A stretch of 64,000 nt of DNA, from NCBI RefSeq assembly GCF_001187725.1, contig NZ_LGIQ01000009.1, positions 1,479,875 to 1,543,874 on the forward strand, given 5' to 3'. This document shows positions 1 to 8,142 of the stretch, piece by piece (position 1 is the first letter of the stretch; the number at the start of each line of letters is the position of its first letter). The translations under genes and the position numbers were made by a program. The notes under the pieces are model-generated. The model worked only from the letters and a program-made list of their open reading frames with translations, was not told the origin of the DNA and searched no databases. This stretch comes from Brevibacillus reuszeri (GTDB lineage Bacteria; Bacillota; Bacilli; Brevibacillales; Brevibacillaceae).

Positions 1-2
1 GA

Positions 3-905
3 ACCCAAGCCATGACTGCTCAATTGTGTCTTGCTCTCTATGATGCTCGTATCGCTTTGGAGAGCGCTGAAGTGATCGCATCCATGACGATCGAAGCTCT
101 GCGCGGAATTCCAAAAGCCTTTGACCCTCAGCTCCATCTTGTTCGCCCCCATCCAGGGCAGCAGGAATCTGCCAAGCGATTGCTTCAGCATCTTGCGGGA
201 AGCCAGCGTACAACAGAACAAGGTGAACTGCGCGTACAGGACCCTTACAGCCTGCGATGCATTCCCCAAGTCCACGGTGCTACCAGGGATACACTCGAAT
301 ATGTCTGGACTACTGTATCACGCGAGTGCAACAGTGTGACCGATAATCCTGTCCTCTTTACAGAAACTGGGGACGTCATCTCGGGTGGTAATTTTCATGG
401 ACAGCCAATGGCCTTTGCCGCAGACTTCTTGGCAATTGCGATTGCAGAGCTCGCCAATATATCAGAAAGACGTACAGAGCGACTTGTCAATCCACAGCTA
501 AGTGGACTGCCTGGATTCCTGACAGAAAACGGTGGGCTTCATTCCGGCTTTATGATTACGCAATATGTAGCCGCTTCCATTGTTTCGGAAAACAAAGTGC
601 TCTGCCATCCTGCCTCCGTCGACTCGATCCCATCCTCGGCGAACCAGGAAGACCACGTCAGTATGGGTACCACCTCCGCTCGCAAGCTTCGGACCGTCGT
701 AGCCAATACTACAAAGGTACTTGCGATCGAGTATTTGGCTGCCGCTCAAGCCATAGACTTTGGTACAGGGGAGCTTGGAGCAGGCACATCACGCGCATAT
801 CAAGCACTTCGTTCCGTCATTTCACGCTTGCATGATGACCGTGAGATGCATCCCGATCTCACGAAGGCGGAAGAGCTTGTTCAACAAGGCACATTATTGT
901 GGTAA
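3..905 (+). CDS. hutH: Histidine ammonia-lyase, 3' part (5' end outside window)
   Basis: Non-oxidative deamination of L-histidine to urocanate and ammonia, first step of histidine use. The frame is open to the left edge, so about 300 C-terminal residues of a roughly 505-residue enzyme are present; the MIO-forming Ala-Ser-Gly lies outside. Visible family motifs are NSVTDNP, GGNFHGQP and SSANQEDHVSMG, all active-site segments of the HAL/PAL fold. The Met at position 12 is internal (preceded by in-frame T-Q-A), not a start. Other hut genes do not follow; the next gene is an unrelated DCC-type protein, so hutH is either the last gene of its operon or alone. A 10-bp stem at 950-975 may end the transcript. 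Confidence 0.93.
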   Translation, partial: TQAMTAQLCLALYDARIALESAEVIASMTIEALRGIPKAFDPQLHLVRPHPGQQESAKRLLQHLAGSQRTTEQGELRVQDPYSLRCIPQVHGATRDTLEYVWTTVSRECNSVTDNPVLFTETGDVISGGNFHGQPMAFAADFLAIAIAELANISERRTERLVNPQLSGLPGFLTENGGLHSGFMITQYVAASIVSENKVLCHPASVDSIPSSANQEDHVSMGTTSARKLRTVVANTTKVLAIEYLAAAQAIDFGTGELGAGTSRAYQALRSVISRLHDDREMHPDLTKAEELVQQGTLLW

Positions 906-949
906 AAATGCGTTCATTCCTACAAACGCGCGACGTTCTCTGATAAACT

Positions 950-975
950 AGAAGTGGCTATAAAAAGCTACTTCT
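950..975 (+). terminator. Stem-loop after hutH, weak terminator candidate
   Basis: AGAAGTGGCT pairs with AGCTACTTCT around a six-base AT-rich loop, one mismatch. There is no clear T-run after it, and it lies just before the next gene's ribosome site, so it could instead be a leader hairpin. Confidence 0.35.
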
Positions 976-990
976 ATTGGAGGGCTGCAA

Positions 991-1416
991 ATGAAGCGCT
1001 CATTACCGCCTGGCCATCCAGATCATATTTTACTTTTTGACGGTGTTTGTCATTTATGTCATGGCGCCGTTCAATTCATTTTAAAACGCGATCCAACCGG
1101 TCATATTCATTTTGCCTCCCTGCAATCGGAAAAAGGACAGGAGCTGCTCCACTATTTTGATTACCCGGATCGTGGACTGTCATCGGTTGTGTTCCTCTCC
1201 GATGGTCAGCTCTACACGAAGTCAGATGCTGTTTTGCGTATAGGAAAAAAGCTATCCGGAGCGTGGCCGCTTCTCTCAACTGCCGCACAGCTAGTTCCAC
1301 GTTTCCTGCGCGATGCTTTATATGATTGGGTAGCGCGCAATCGTTATCGCTGGATGGGCAAAGCCGAACAATGCATGCTGCCTACCCCGCAAATCAAATC
1401 TCGTTTTATCGATTGA
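991..1416 (+). CDS. DCC-family thiol-disulfide oxidoreductase-like protein (DUF393, YuxK-like)
   Basis: Small (141 aa) soluble protein of the DUF393/DCC family, named for a conserved Asp-x-x-Cys-x-x-Cys: here FDGVCHLCHG at residues 17-26, a thioredoxin-like CxxC. The family is proposed to do thiol-disulfide exchange, but substrates are unknown. The C-terminal half carries the usual tryptophan/arginine-rich YDWVARNRYRW segment. Start ATG follows GGAGGG by six bases. It stands alone, closed by a bidirectional terminator shared with the convergent aldo/keto reductase. Confidence 0.85.
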   Translation: MKRSLPPGHPDHILLFDGVCHLCHGAVQFILKRDPTGHIHFASLQSEKGQELLHYFDYPDRGLSSVVFLSDGQLYTKSDAVLRIGKKLSGAWPLLSTAAQLVPRFLRDALYDWVARNRYRWMGKAEQCMLPTPQIKSRFID

Positions 1417-1430
1417 ATCCGTGCAAAACA

Positions 1431-1466
1431 AAAGGAGGAACCAGTCCAGCTGGCTCCTCCTTTTTA
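1431..1466. terminator. Bidirectional intrinsic terminator
   Basis: A stem built from AAAGGAGGAACCAG and CTGGCTCCTCCTTT around TCCAG, with T-runs on the + side and A-runs (T on the minus strand) on the other. It separates two convergent genes and can serve both. Confidence 0.85.
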
Positions 1467-2384
1467 TGACCGTACTGCTTGTGGATGCTCGTCACTGACA
1501 TAGTCAGCGGCTTTGGCATTTGCCTCTACCTGTGCAGGGTTTTTACTGCCTGGAATCACCGTAGTGACTGCTGGATGATTTAAGCACCACGCTAAAGCCC
1601 ATTGTGCCATATCCATGCCCTCGGGAACTTCCTGCTGTTTGATTTCTTCAACCTGTGCAAGCAAATTGCGAACATGCTCCTGGTCGTGACGGTGGCGAAC
1701 GTCGTTGCCAGCAAAAACCGCTCCTGGCTTGTACTTTCCACTGAGGTACCCGCTTGCAAGCGGCACACGTGCCAACACACCCAAATCTTGCTCCTGGCAA
1801 GAAACAAAAACCTCTTCCTCCGGCTTTCGGTCCAAACGGTTGTAGACGACTTGGACCGCTTTTGCATTGATTTTGGATGCAGAAGCCGTTTGGTGCAGGT
1901 TATCGTTTTTGGCGATTGATAAACCGAGATGTCTGATTTTCCCGGCAGCAATCTGCTTATCGAGCATCGTCCACAGAGCGTCATTGTCAAACGCCTCATC
2001 CGGCCCAGAGTGGAACTGATACAAATCGATATAGTCTGTTTGCAGTGCCTTCAATGATTGATCCAGCTGCTGGAGGACCGACTCTGCAGAGTAGTCATTC
2101 GTCCTAGTAAATCGCTCATGAAAATGATGACCGAATTTGGTAGCAACAATCCAGTCCTCACGTCGATCCTTTTTCAAATACTCGCCAATCAGCTTTTCAG
2201 ACAAATGATCCCCATAGCATTCTGCCGTATCGATCAGGTTGATTCCCAGTTGCTTTGCTTTGTCAAGGATCTGATCTACCTCAGCCTGGCTAAAGTCCAT
2301 TCCCCACTCGCCGCCAAACTGCCAAGTACCTACTCCGATCACCGAAACCTTCAGATCGGTTTTCCCTAGTCTCCGGTATTTCAT
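1464..2384 (-). CDS. Aldo/keto reductase
   Basis: NAD(P)H-dependent oxidoreductase of the AKR superfamily, (beta/alpha)8 barrel, 306 aa. The full catalytic tetrad is visible: Asp52 (IDTAE), Tyr57 (CYGD), Lys83 (ATKFG) and His125 (YQFHSG), numbered from the chosen start. Near the C-terminus TVIPGSKNPAQVEANAKA is the cofactor-phosphate binding segment. An ATG two codons upstream (2390) lies too close to GGGAGGA; the ATG at 2384 has seven-base spacing and gives the usual MKYRRLGKT beginning. Substrate cannot be told from sequence; close to the YhdN/general-stress AKR type. Monocistronic. Confidence 0.92.
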   Translation of the reverse strand: MKYRRLGKTDLKVSVIGVGTWQFGGEWGMDFSQAEVDQILDKAKQLGINLIDTAECYGDHLSEKLIGEYLKKDRREDWIVATKFGHHFHERFTRTNDYSAESVLQQLDQSLKALQTDYIDLYQFHSGPDEAFDNDALWTMLDKQIAAGKIRHLGLSIAKNDNLHQTASASKINAKAVQVVYNRLDRKPEEEVFVSCQEQDLGVLARVPLASGYLSGKYKPGAVFAGNDVRHRHDQEHVRNLLAQVEEIKQQEVPEGMDMAQWALAWCLNHPAVTTVIPGSKNPAQVEANAKAADYVSDEHPQAVRS

Positions 2385-2457
2385 CCCCATTCCTCCCAGG
2401 TTTGAAAATGTAGTGCGTCCTGAACGAGCTGTCGCTCAGGTTGAAAGCACGCTTAGA

Positions 2458-2967
2458 CTAAATGCTTTTCTTAACCGACAATTGGCTAATAAAGGCTTGC
2501 GTATTGCTTTTTCGCTCCTTGCGCATTTTCTTGCGCTCGTCAGCAGACGTCATGAGATTTTTCTCTTCCTCTGTTTCAGGGACCACAGCCGCCACTTCCG
2601 TTGGGTTCCCCTCTTCATCCAGAGCTACAAATGTGAGAAACGAGGTTGCGGTAAGCACGCGATCACCTGACTGCAAATTTTCAGAGATCACCTTCACAAA
2701 AACCTCCATGGAGGTTCTGCCTGTCGAAGAAACGAATGCTTCTAGGCAAATGGAGTGACCCATTTTAACAGGAGCGAGAAAATCTATCGAATCGATGGAA
2801 GCCGTTACAACTGGACGCCGTGAGTGACGCATAGCAGCAATGGCAGCTACTTCATCTATATAAGCCATCATGGTTCCACCGAAAATCGTTCCATGATAAT
2901 TGGTGTCGGATGGTTGTACCAAAGAAGCCTGGATTGTACGAGATTCCTGTGTTGTCTTGACGTTCAT
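2458..2967 (-). CDS. Hotdog-fold acyl-CoA thioesterase (YkhA-like)
   Basis: Hydrolyses acyl-CoA to free acid and CoA; 169 aa, one hotdog domain. The family signature is complete: Asn23, then HGTIFGG and the general-base Asp38 in MAYIDEV, with the SIDFLAPV beta-strand after it. The charged, helical tail from about residue 130 (EEEKNLMTSADERKKMRKERK) is common in the Bacillus YkhA/BACH group. AAAGGAG lies nine bases before the start. Substrate chain length is not predictable. Confidence 0.9.
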   Translation of the reverse strand: MNVKTTQESRTIQASLVQPSDTNYHGTIFGGTMMAYIDEVAAIAAMRHSRRPVVTASIDSIDFLAPVKMGHSICLEAFVSSTGRTSMEVFVKVISENLQSGDRVLTATSFLTFVALDEEGNPTEVAAVVPETEEEKNLMTSADERKKMRKERKSNTQAFISQLSVKKSI

Positions 2968-3036
2968 TTGTTGTTACTCCTTTGCAAATCTACTTTAAGC
3001 CTCACCCATCATAACACATGGTGTGGATGGTTCCAA

Positions 3037-3810
3037 TCACACTTGCACACTTAACAGGTCGTAGCGATCTGCCAGAATTTTTTCAACATGATCCGCTTCT
3101 TCCTGCAATAAGTAACGCAGTAATGGCAGGTTCCATTCATAGGCCGGGCGATATCCGCCCAGGGCAAATAAATCGTCACTAAGGTGAACCGCAAGCTGTC
3201 TACGATTTCGGCTTGCACAGTAAAATTGCTCCAAATAATCCGTCCCCCAGCGAGAAAACGTGGAGGTCTCCTGCGTAACGGCAGTTAGCAATATATTCTC
3301 GCCTGTATCAATCAGATCGATGGGATACAATTGGCAGCTAAAAGGCTTGAGCGAATGCACATCATGCCCTGTCTCTTCCGCATAGGCATGGATCGCGCAA
3401 CCATATCGTCCATTGTTTTCTTGATAAAACAGACAATTGCCGTGCCTCATCCGAATGGTTCCCACAAGCTGCTCTGGGTCCCATACGCCTTCCTGATGCA
3501 AAGCTTTTTTCACTTGCTCATCTTTGATCCGTTTCGAAATCTCGGGAATCTCTCCCTCAATAATGGGAATCTGCCACTTTTCTACCGCGTAAGGCTGTCC
3601 ACCTTCACAGCATGTTTCACGATGGACCTTCCGACAGTTCCAGCAATCCAGATGAAACAACGATAAAAGCGCGGGAACATCGACCAAATACTTCTGCGTC
3701 TGAAGCATTTGGTCTTTGTTTTTTTTGATATATTTTTCGCAATGATAAGCTTCTCTCTCCGTGATCGGATCAGGAGTACCTACATAACGAAAGGCATGTT
3801 TCGTTTTCAT
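3037..3810 (-). CDS. DUF3109 family cysteine-rich protein
   Basis: Unknown function, 257 aa, cytoplasmic. Two cysteine groups are seen: CWNCRKVHRETCC near residues 56-68 and later CLFY...YGCAIH...PFSCQLYP, the arrangement of DUF3109, related to YkgJ-type zinc/iron-chelating CxxCxxxxCC proteins. A bound metal or Fe-S cluster is therefore likely (inference). The start codon overlaps the stop of the upstream 107-aa gene by four bases (ATGA), so the pair is probably translated together. Confidence 0.8.
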   Translation of the reverse strand: MKTKHAFRYVGTPDPITEREAYHCEKYIKKNKDQMLQTQKYLVDVPALLSLFHLDCWNCRKVHRETCCEGGQPYAVEKWQIPIIEGEIPEISKRIKDEQVKKALHQEGVWDPEQLVGTIRMRHGNCLFYQENNGRYGCAIHAYAEETGHDVHSLKPFSCQLYPIDLIDTGENILLTAVTQETSTFSRWGTDYLEQFYCASRNRRQLAVHLSDDLFALGGYRPAYEWNLPLLRYLLQEEADHVEKILADRYDLLSVQV

Positions 3811-4130
3811 TTTGCCAAAACGATCTCCGCTTCTGTACCAAAAATTTGGAGACGTCCTTCATTGTATGTCGCCAAGTCTACTTCCTCGCCCGGAATTTCC
3901 ATCAATATTTCCACTGTCTCGTTCTCTTCATCAGCGAATAGAAGCAGCAGGTCTTTTTCGTCGAATTCATTTTCGGTCAGCTTGACACCTACCAGCTGTC
4001 CACGAAACTCGGCAACCTCTTCGTCATCCTCACTGTCTGTATCCCATTGGGTGAAAGTAATCGTTGCCTGCTGCTTTTCAAAGTCACCTGTCAATATGCT
4101 CAATAACCGTGCGTGCTGCTGAATTTCCAT
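3807..4130 (-). CDS. Hypothetical acidic protein, coupled to DUF3109 gene
   Basis: 107 aa, not recognised. Very acidic in the middle (DTDSEDDEEVAEF near residue 30) with alternating hydrophobic strands that suggest a small beta-rich fold; no signal peptide or membrane segment. Its stop overlaps the start of the DUF3109 gene, so the two probably act together. Start ATG is preceded by GGAGGGAA. Confidence 0.7.
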   Translation of the reverse strand: MEIQQHARLLSILTGDFEKQQATITFTQWDTDSEDDEEVAEFRGQLVGVKLTENEFDEKDLLLLFADEENETVEILMEIPGEEVDLATYNEGRLQIFGTEAEIVLAK

Positions 4131-4199
4131 TTCATTTCCCTCCGTTACTTGTTCCTCGTGCTCATCATATCAAACAATCGGATGGAAGCAAAAGAAATA

Positions 4200-4219
4200 C
4201 CGCTTCAAAAAAGAAGCGG
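4200..4219 (-). terminator. Short hairpin after the pterin dehydratase gene
   Basis: CCGCTTC/GAAGCGG around a T6/A6 loop, 15 bases beyond the dehydratase stop; followed on the minus strand by a T-rich stretch (ATTTCTTTTG). A modest intrinsic terminator. Confidence 0.5.
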
Positions 4220-4233
4220 CTACTTCCTTTTGC

Positions 4234-4518
4234 TCAGCTGACTTTGCTGATCGTCTGAGCGAGTGCAAAATCTTTTCCTGTCAAGCCTTTTGCTTCACGA
4301 GTAGCGAGTGTAAAGGTAACCATCCCGCCGTTTAGATGAATCTCCACGTGCTGGCTATCTGGCTCAAGCAGTTCTGCTACTCGATTGACAAAACTGATCG
4401 CTGTAGCAAAGTCTCGACAGTTGTAAGTGCGTGATAATGCCATCCTGTCCTCAACCAGCTTCCATCCTGGCACCTTGCCCAAATACAGTTTGACCTGTTC
4501 CAAAGACAATCTGCTCAT
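4234..4518 (-). CDS. 4a-hydroxytetrahydrobiopterin dehydratase (pterin carbinolamine dehydratase) family
   Basis: 94 aa, usual length for PCD/PhhB, which recycles the 4a-carbinolamine of tetrahydropterin. Family landmarks are W19, RTYNCRDFATAISFVNRVAELLE, and the C-terminal LTGKDFALA. The classical HHPE active-site segment is altered: here it reads DSQHVEIHLNGG, keeping only one of the paired histidines and losing the proline. The protein may be a divergent dehydratase or a family member with another role; no aromatic amino acid hydroxylase is in the window. AGGGGG precedes the start. Confidence 0.8.
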   Translation of the reverse strand: MSRLSLEQVKLYLGKVPGWKLVEDRMALSRTYNCRDFATAISFVNRVAELLEPDSQHVEIHLNGGMVTFTLATREAKGLTGKDFALAQTISKVS

Positions 4519-4606
4519 GTCCAGACGCCCCCTTTTGTCCGATTAATGGTTGTTACACCATCATATTCACCAGACGTAACGGTTAGTCACGCTTATCCGC
4601 TTTATC

Positions 4607-5344
4607 TTACTGCTTAATCGCATAGAAAATCATGCGTGGTGATTCATTTGCGACATACTCTTCGAATTGATAATTACCAAATACTTGAATTTGCCCAAAG
4701 CCTGCTTGCTCAAGCATGGCAATCATTTGTTCTACCTGAAAAAGTCGAACCTGCTCGTGATATACTCTCGGCTCGTCGGTCGCATCTTCATGAATGACGA
4801 TTCGTTTTTTTACAAAACCATTTTCGATCCAGCGATTTTCCTCAATCAACATGGTGCCGACTTCCTTTGTAGACTGCGCGACCAAATTCGCGGTTACGTA
4901 GGCGGGATTCAAATAGTCGATTATTACTTCGCCTTCCGTTTTCAACGCCTTTGCCATGTTTCGGATAACGGTTGCATTTTCCTCATCCGTAGAAAAGTAA
5001 CCAAAGCTGGTGAACAAATTCACGACGATATCAAATTCGCCCTGATACGGAATATTACGCATGTCACAGCGGGCAAAACTCAGCTGTGGATAGGTGTTCT
5101 GTTCCTCTGCCAACTGCAAAAGGACAGGCGACAAATCCACTCCTACCACATCGTACCCCCGGCGAGCCAGCGCACGCGAATGACGCCCGCTCCCACAGCA
5201 AAGATCGAGTACCCGTCCTGTGTCCTTGATCGGCAACCGTTCCAGTAAATTGGCGATCTCTCCATCGGCTGCCGAGTCATCCCGGTGCCGATACACAAGC
5301 ACGTAATCTTCGCGAAAGCTGCGTTCAAACCATTCTTCTGCCAT
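4607..5344 (-). CDS. Class I SAM-dependent methyltransferase
   Basis: 245 aa. Motif I VLDLCCGSGRHSRALARRG near residues 44-62, then VVGVDLSPVLL (motif II acid binding the ribose) and DIVVNLFTSFGYF (motif IV). This is the methyltransferase type 25/YjhP-like arrangement; the C-terminal half (IIDYLNPAYV, EQAGF..I.VFGNYQFEEY) fits small-molecule methyltransferases. Substrate unknown. AAAGGAG nine bases before the start. Single gene. Confidence 0.87.
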   Translation of the reverse strand: MAEEWFERSFREDYVLVYRHRDDSAADGEIANLLERLPIKDTGRVLDLCCGSGRHSRALARRGYDVVGVDLSPVLLQLAEEQNTYPQLSFARCDMRNIPYQGEFDIVVNLFTSFGYFSTDEENATVIRNMAKALKTEGEVIIDYLNPAYVTANLVAQSTKEVGTMLIEENRWIENGFVKKRIVIHEDATDEPRVYHEQVRLFQVEQMIAMLEQAGFGQIQVFGNYQFEEYVANESPRMIFYAIKQ

Positions 5345-5473
5345 GTCTGAGCTCCTTTATCGTTCCAAGATGTTCTTATTATACCACAGAGGGGTTTATC
5401 CGCAGGCGTTTTCCCATGCGCAAAGTGTAGAAAGGAGCAAGCCATGAGCAAATATTTTTGCTTTTCACGCTTG

Positions 5474-5492
5474 CATACATACAGTATGTATG
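5474..5492. promoter_or_regulatory. Perfect 19-bp palindrome, probable TetR operator
   Basis: CATACATAC-A-GTATGTATG, a nine-base arm repeated exactly in inverted form. It lies about 40 bases before the VOC gene start, across the promoter region (TTGCAT at 5471 and AT-rich bases after it). Since the second gene of this operon codes a TetR repressor, self-control through this site is likely. Confidence 0.72.
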
Positions 5493-5530
5493 TTAAATTG
5501 TTGATATCTTCCAATAAGGGGTGCCTATAT

Positions 5531-5962
5531 ATGAAAGTAAACAGTTTTTATCCAGTCATTCTTACGGAGCAGGTTGCTGCAACCGCAGCTTTTTACATCG
5601 ATCATTTTGGTTTTGATCTTGTGTTTGAAGCAGATTGGTATGTCAGCTTGAAAAATAATAAAAGTATCCCTCCTTTTGAACTGGCTGTTCTTGAATCGAC
5701 ACACTCAACCATTCCTTCGGGCTTTCGCCAAACGACAAATGGGATTATCATGAATTTTGAAGTGGATGACGTAGACGCCGAATACGAAAAATTAATCAAA
5801 AAAGCTGGTCTGCACCTCCAACTGGATATCCGAGACGAGGCTTTTGGGCAGCGCCATTTTATTACCTCCGATCTAAACGGAGTATTAATTGATGTCATTA
5901 CCGTCATCCCGCCATCTGAGGATTTCAGCAGCCAATACATTGAAAACGACAGCAGGGAATAG
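5531..5962 (+). CDS. VOC-superfamily protein (glyoxalase/bleomycin-resistance fold)
   Basis: 143 aa, one vicinal-oxygen-chelate domain of two beta-alpha-beta-beta-beta modules: FYPVILTEQVAATAAFYIDHFGF opens the first, IMNFEVDDVDAEYEKL the second, and GVLIDVIT closes it. Members include drug-binding proteins, dioxygenases and isomerases. The start with AAGGGG eight bases upstream is preferred over an upstream in-frame codon with no ribosome site. Nineteen bases later begins a TetR gene, so this is probably a drug- or metabolite-responsive two-gene operon. Confidence 0.85.
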   Translation: MKVNSFYPVILTEQVAATAAFYIDHFGFDLVFEADWYVSLKNNKSIPPFELAVLESTHSTIPSGFRQTTNGIIMNFEVDDVDAEYEKLIKKAGLHLQLDIRDEAFGQRHFITSDLNGVLIDVITVIPPSEDFSSQYIENDSRE

Positions 5963-5980
5963 ACAGGAGTTGCCTTTTTC

Positions 5981-6571
5981 ATGAAAACATCAAAAGCAGA
6001 GCAAGCCAAACTAACCATCAGCAAGCTAACAGAAGTAGCCAGGGACTTTTTTACCACATATGGATATGCCGATGCCGCCATGGAGGATCTGGTCAAAAAA
6101 GCCGGACTAACCCGTGGTGCTCTTTATCATCATTTTGGCAATAAGGAAGGTTTATTTATGGCAATCCTTGACTTGGTTCAAAAAGAAATTGCCGAACGTG
6201 TTGAGACAGAAGCCGGAAAAAGCAGTGACCCTTGGGAGCAGCTGCTTCTCGGTTGTCTCGCTTTCGTGAGCGCTGCCGTCGAAAACCAAAACAGACGCAT
6301 CCTGTTGATTGACGGTCCTTCAGTGGTAGGCTGGGAGGCGTGGCGCAAGATGGATGAACAGCATTCCATGCGACTCTTGCGGGAGCAGCTTGAAGACATG
6401 GCGCAGCAAGGTTATCTCAAGTCTTTTTCGATAAACGCGATGACCCATTTGCTATCGGGAGCGATGAACGAGGGTGTGCTCTGGGTTGCACAGATGCCAG
6501 ATCAGGAACAGGCTCTGCTGGAAATAAAGACTGCACTATCGCTTTTGCTGGAAGGCTGGAAAGCAAAATAA
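5981..6571 (+). CDS. TetR/AcrR family repressor
   Basis: 196 aa. N-terminal TetR HTH at about residues 15-60, with DAAMEDLVKKAGLTRGALYHHF as the recognition region, followed by an all-helical ligand domain (LLLGCLAFVSAAVENQNRRILLIDGP). Similar to the group that controls small VOC or efflux genes. Ribosome site CAGGAG. It shares a transcript with the VOC protein and most likely binds the palindrome at 5474-5492. A strong terminator follows. Confidence 0.92.
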   Translation: MKTSKAEQAKLTISKLTEVARDFFTTYGYADAAMEDLVKKAGLTRGALYHHFGNKEGLFMAILDLVQKEIAERVETEAGKSSDPWEQLLLGCLAFVSAAVENQNRRILLIDGPSVVGWEAWRKMDEQHSMRLLREQLEDMAQQGYLKSFSINAMTHLLSGAMNEGVLWVAQMPDQEQALLEIKTALSLLLEGWKAK

Positions 6572-6581
6572 GAACAAAAAG

Positions 6582-6630
6582 GCACCCCTGCTTCGCCAGC
6601 ATGCGTTGTAAGGGGTGCGCTATATTTTTA
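6582..6630 (+). terminator. Intrinsic terminator after TetR gene
   Basis: GCACCCCT (6582-6589) pairs with AGGGGTGC (6611-6618), then TATATTTTT. Located between two convergent genes. Confidence 0.78.
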
Positions 6631-6633
6631 CCA

Positions 6634-7320
6634 TTATAATCTGGTAGCTCGTCCAATACGAATTTTTTCCGCTACGCGAGCAATGATATTTTCAACAGAT
6701 GTCGGATCATCCACGACATCATATTCATTGATATTGACACGCAAAATCGGACAAGCCTGAAACGAGCCAATCCATTTTTCATAGCGTCCAAACAAGTCTT
6801 GCCAATAATCGATGGGAGTTTGCTGCTCCATCGGACGTCCACGCTCTTTGACGCGGTCAATAATATCGTCAAAGCTGCCTTCCAGATAAATCAGGATGTC
6901 TGGATGCGGGAAGTATGGCGTCATCACCATCGCTTCGAATAATTCCGTATAAGTGCGATAATCTTCTTCGGTCATATTGCCTTGTTCATACAGCATGCGG
7001 GCAAAAATTCCTGTATCCTCATAAATCGAGCGGTCTTGGACAAACCCTCCACCATACTCAAACATTCTTTTCTGTTCCTTGAAACGCTCAGCCAAAAAGA
7101 ATATTTGCAAATGAAAGCCCCAACGCGACAAATCATGATAATAGCGGCCCAGATAAGGGTTGTTATCCACTTTTTCTACCGAGACACGAAAACCTAGCTG
7201 CTCAGCCAGAGCATGTGTAAAGGTAGACTTGCCTACCCCGACTGTTCCTCCAATCGTAATGACCGCATTGCTTGGTATTCCGTATTTTTCACGGATTTGG
7301 CTGCTTTGAAACCTAGACAT
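6634..7320 (-). CDS. dck: Deoxyadenosine/deoxycytidine kinase
   Basis: 228 aa. Phosphorylates deoxyadenosine/deoxycytidine for salvage. P-loop GGTVGVGKST at 24-33; the DRS motif D96-R97-S98 in QDRSIYED; RERGRPME-like lid (RVKERGRPMEQQTP). WGFHLQIFFLAERFKEQK and EAMVMTPYFPHPD match the Bacillus Dck protein as I remember it. It is paired with dgk, as in Bacillus; dgk is upstream in the same direction with 52 bases between. Confidence 0.9.
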   Translation of the reverse strand: MSRFQSSQIREKYGIPSNAVITIGGTVGVGKSTFTHALAEQLGFRVSVEKVDNNPYLGRYYHDLSRWGFHLQIFFLAERFKEQKRMFEYGGGFVQDRSIYEDTGIFARMLYEQGNMTEEDYRTYTELFEAMVMTPYFPHPDILIYLEGSFDDIIDRVKERGRPMEQQTPIDYWQDLFGRYEKWIGSFQACPILRVNINEYDVVDDPTSVENIIARVAEKIRIGRATRL

Positions 7321-7372
7321 GTACGCAACTCCTTATTCACAATACTTGCAAACTGACTGAAAAATGATGCCG

Positions 7373-8005
7373 TTACGCCTTAAGCGCACGAATCTGTGGT
7401 TCGAGACGATCCAATACATAGCGCAAATCCTCTGGTCTATGTACGAAATCCAGATCATCACAGTCAAATTTGATAACCGGTACTTCTGGATGATGCTTTT
7501 CAAACGCTTTCATAAATTCATCGTAATCCGCAATCAGATTTTCCATGTAGGATACATCCATGGATCGCTCCACTTCCCTATCCCGCAACCCAATCCGCTT
7601 CATGACCGTATCCAGCGAAGCTGTCAGATAGATAACCAAGTTCGCCTGTGGTAAATCCTCAGTCAAAATATCGTAGATTTTCAAATACTTGGGCAAGTTT
7701 TCTCCAGTCAAGGTCCTTTTGGAAAAAATAGTATTTTTAAAAATATTATAATCAGATACAACAGAGATGCCTTGATTTAAATAATCGTTGTGGATGTCTT
7801 GTAATTGTTTGTAGCGATTGCACAGAAAAAACATTTCTGTCTGGAAGCTCCATTCCGCAATATTCTCGTAAAATTTTCCCAAGAATGGATTTTCGTAAAC
7901 GATTTCTTCCAGCAGCTGCAACTCAAATGCACGACTTAGTTCCCGTGACAAAGATGTTTTGCCGATGCCAATAGGTCCCTCGACAGTTATTAATATGGAC
8001 TTCAT
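7373..8005 (-). CDS. dgk: Deoxyguanosine kinase
   Basis: 210 aa. Salvage kinase for deoxyguanosine. P-loop GPIGIGKTS at 10-18; EWSFQTEMFFLCNRYKQL and DLPQANLVIYLTAS match Bacillus Dgk more than Dck, which decides the two names. The frame is open 47 codons further upstream, but that extension crosses a terminator hairpin; the ATG at 8005 has AAAGGA 12 bases before it and gives the family's normal beginning (MKSILITVEG). Confidence 0.9.
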   Translation of the reverse strand: MKSILITVEGPIGIGKTSLSRELSRAFELQLLEEIVYENPFLGKFYENIAEWSFQTEMFFLCNRYKQLQDIHNDYLNQGISVVSDYNIFKNTIFSKRTLTGENLPKYLKIYDILTEDLPQANLVIYLTASLDTVMKRIGLRDREVERSMDVSYMENLIADYDEFMKAFEKHHPEVPVIKFDCDDLDFVHRPEDLRYVLDRLEPQIRALKA

Positions 8006-8091
8006 GTATGCTTCGAATCCTTTCACGAAAATGAGAGCACTCCATATTTTAGCACGCACGCAATCTTTTGTCGAAACCATTCGAATGATAG

Positions 8092-8130
8092 CCAAAAAAA
8101 AGAAAAACTGCTCCCAGTGAGAGCAGCTTT
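8092..8130 (-). terminator. Intrinsic terminator after splB
   Basis: On the minus strand CTGCTC and GAGCAG form a short stem followed by TTTTTCTTTTTTTT. It separates splB from dgk-dck. Confidence 0.75.
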
Positions 8131-8142
8131 CCAGCCGGTTCA

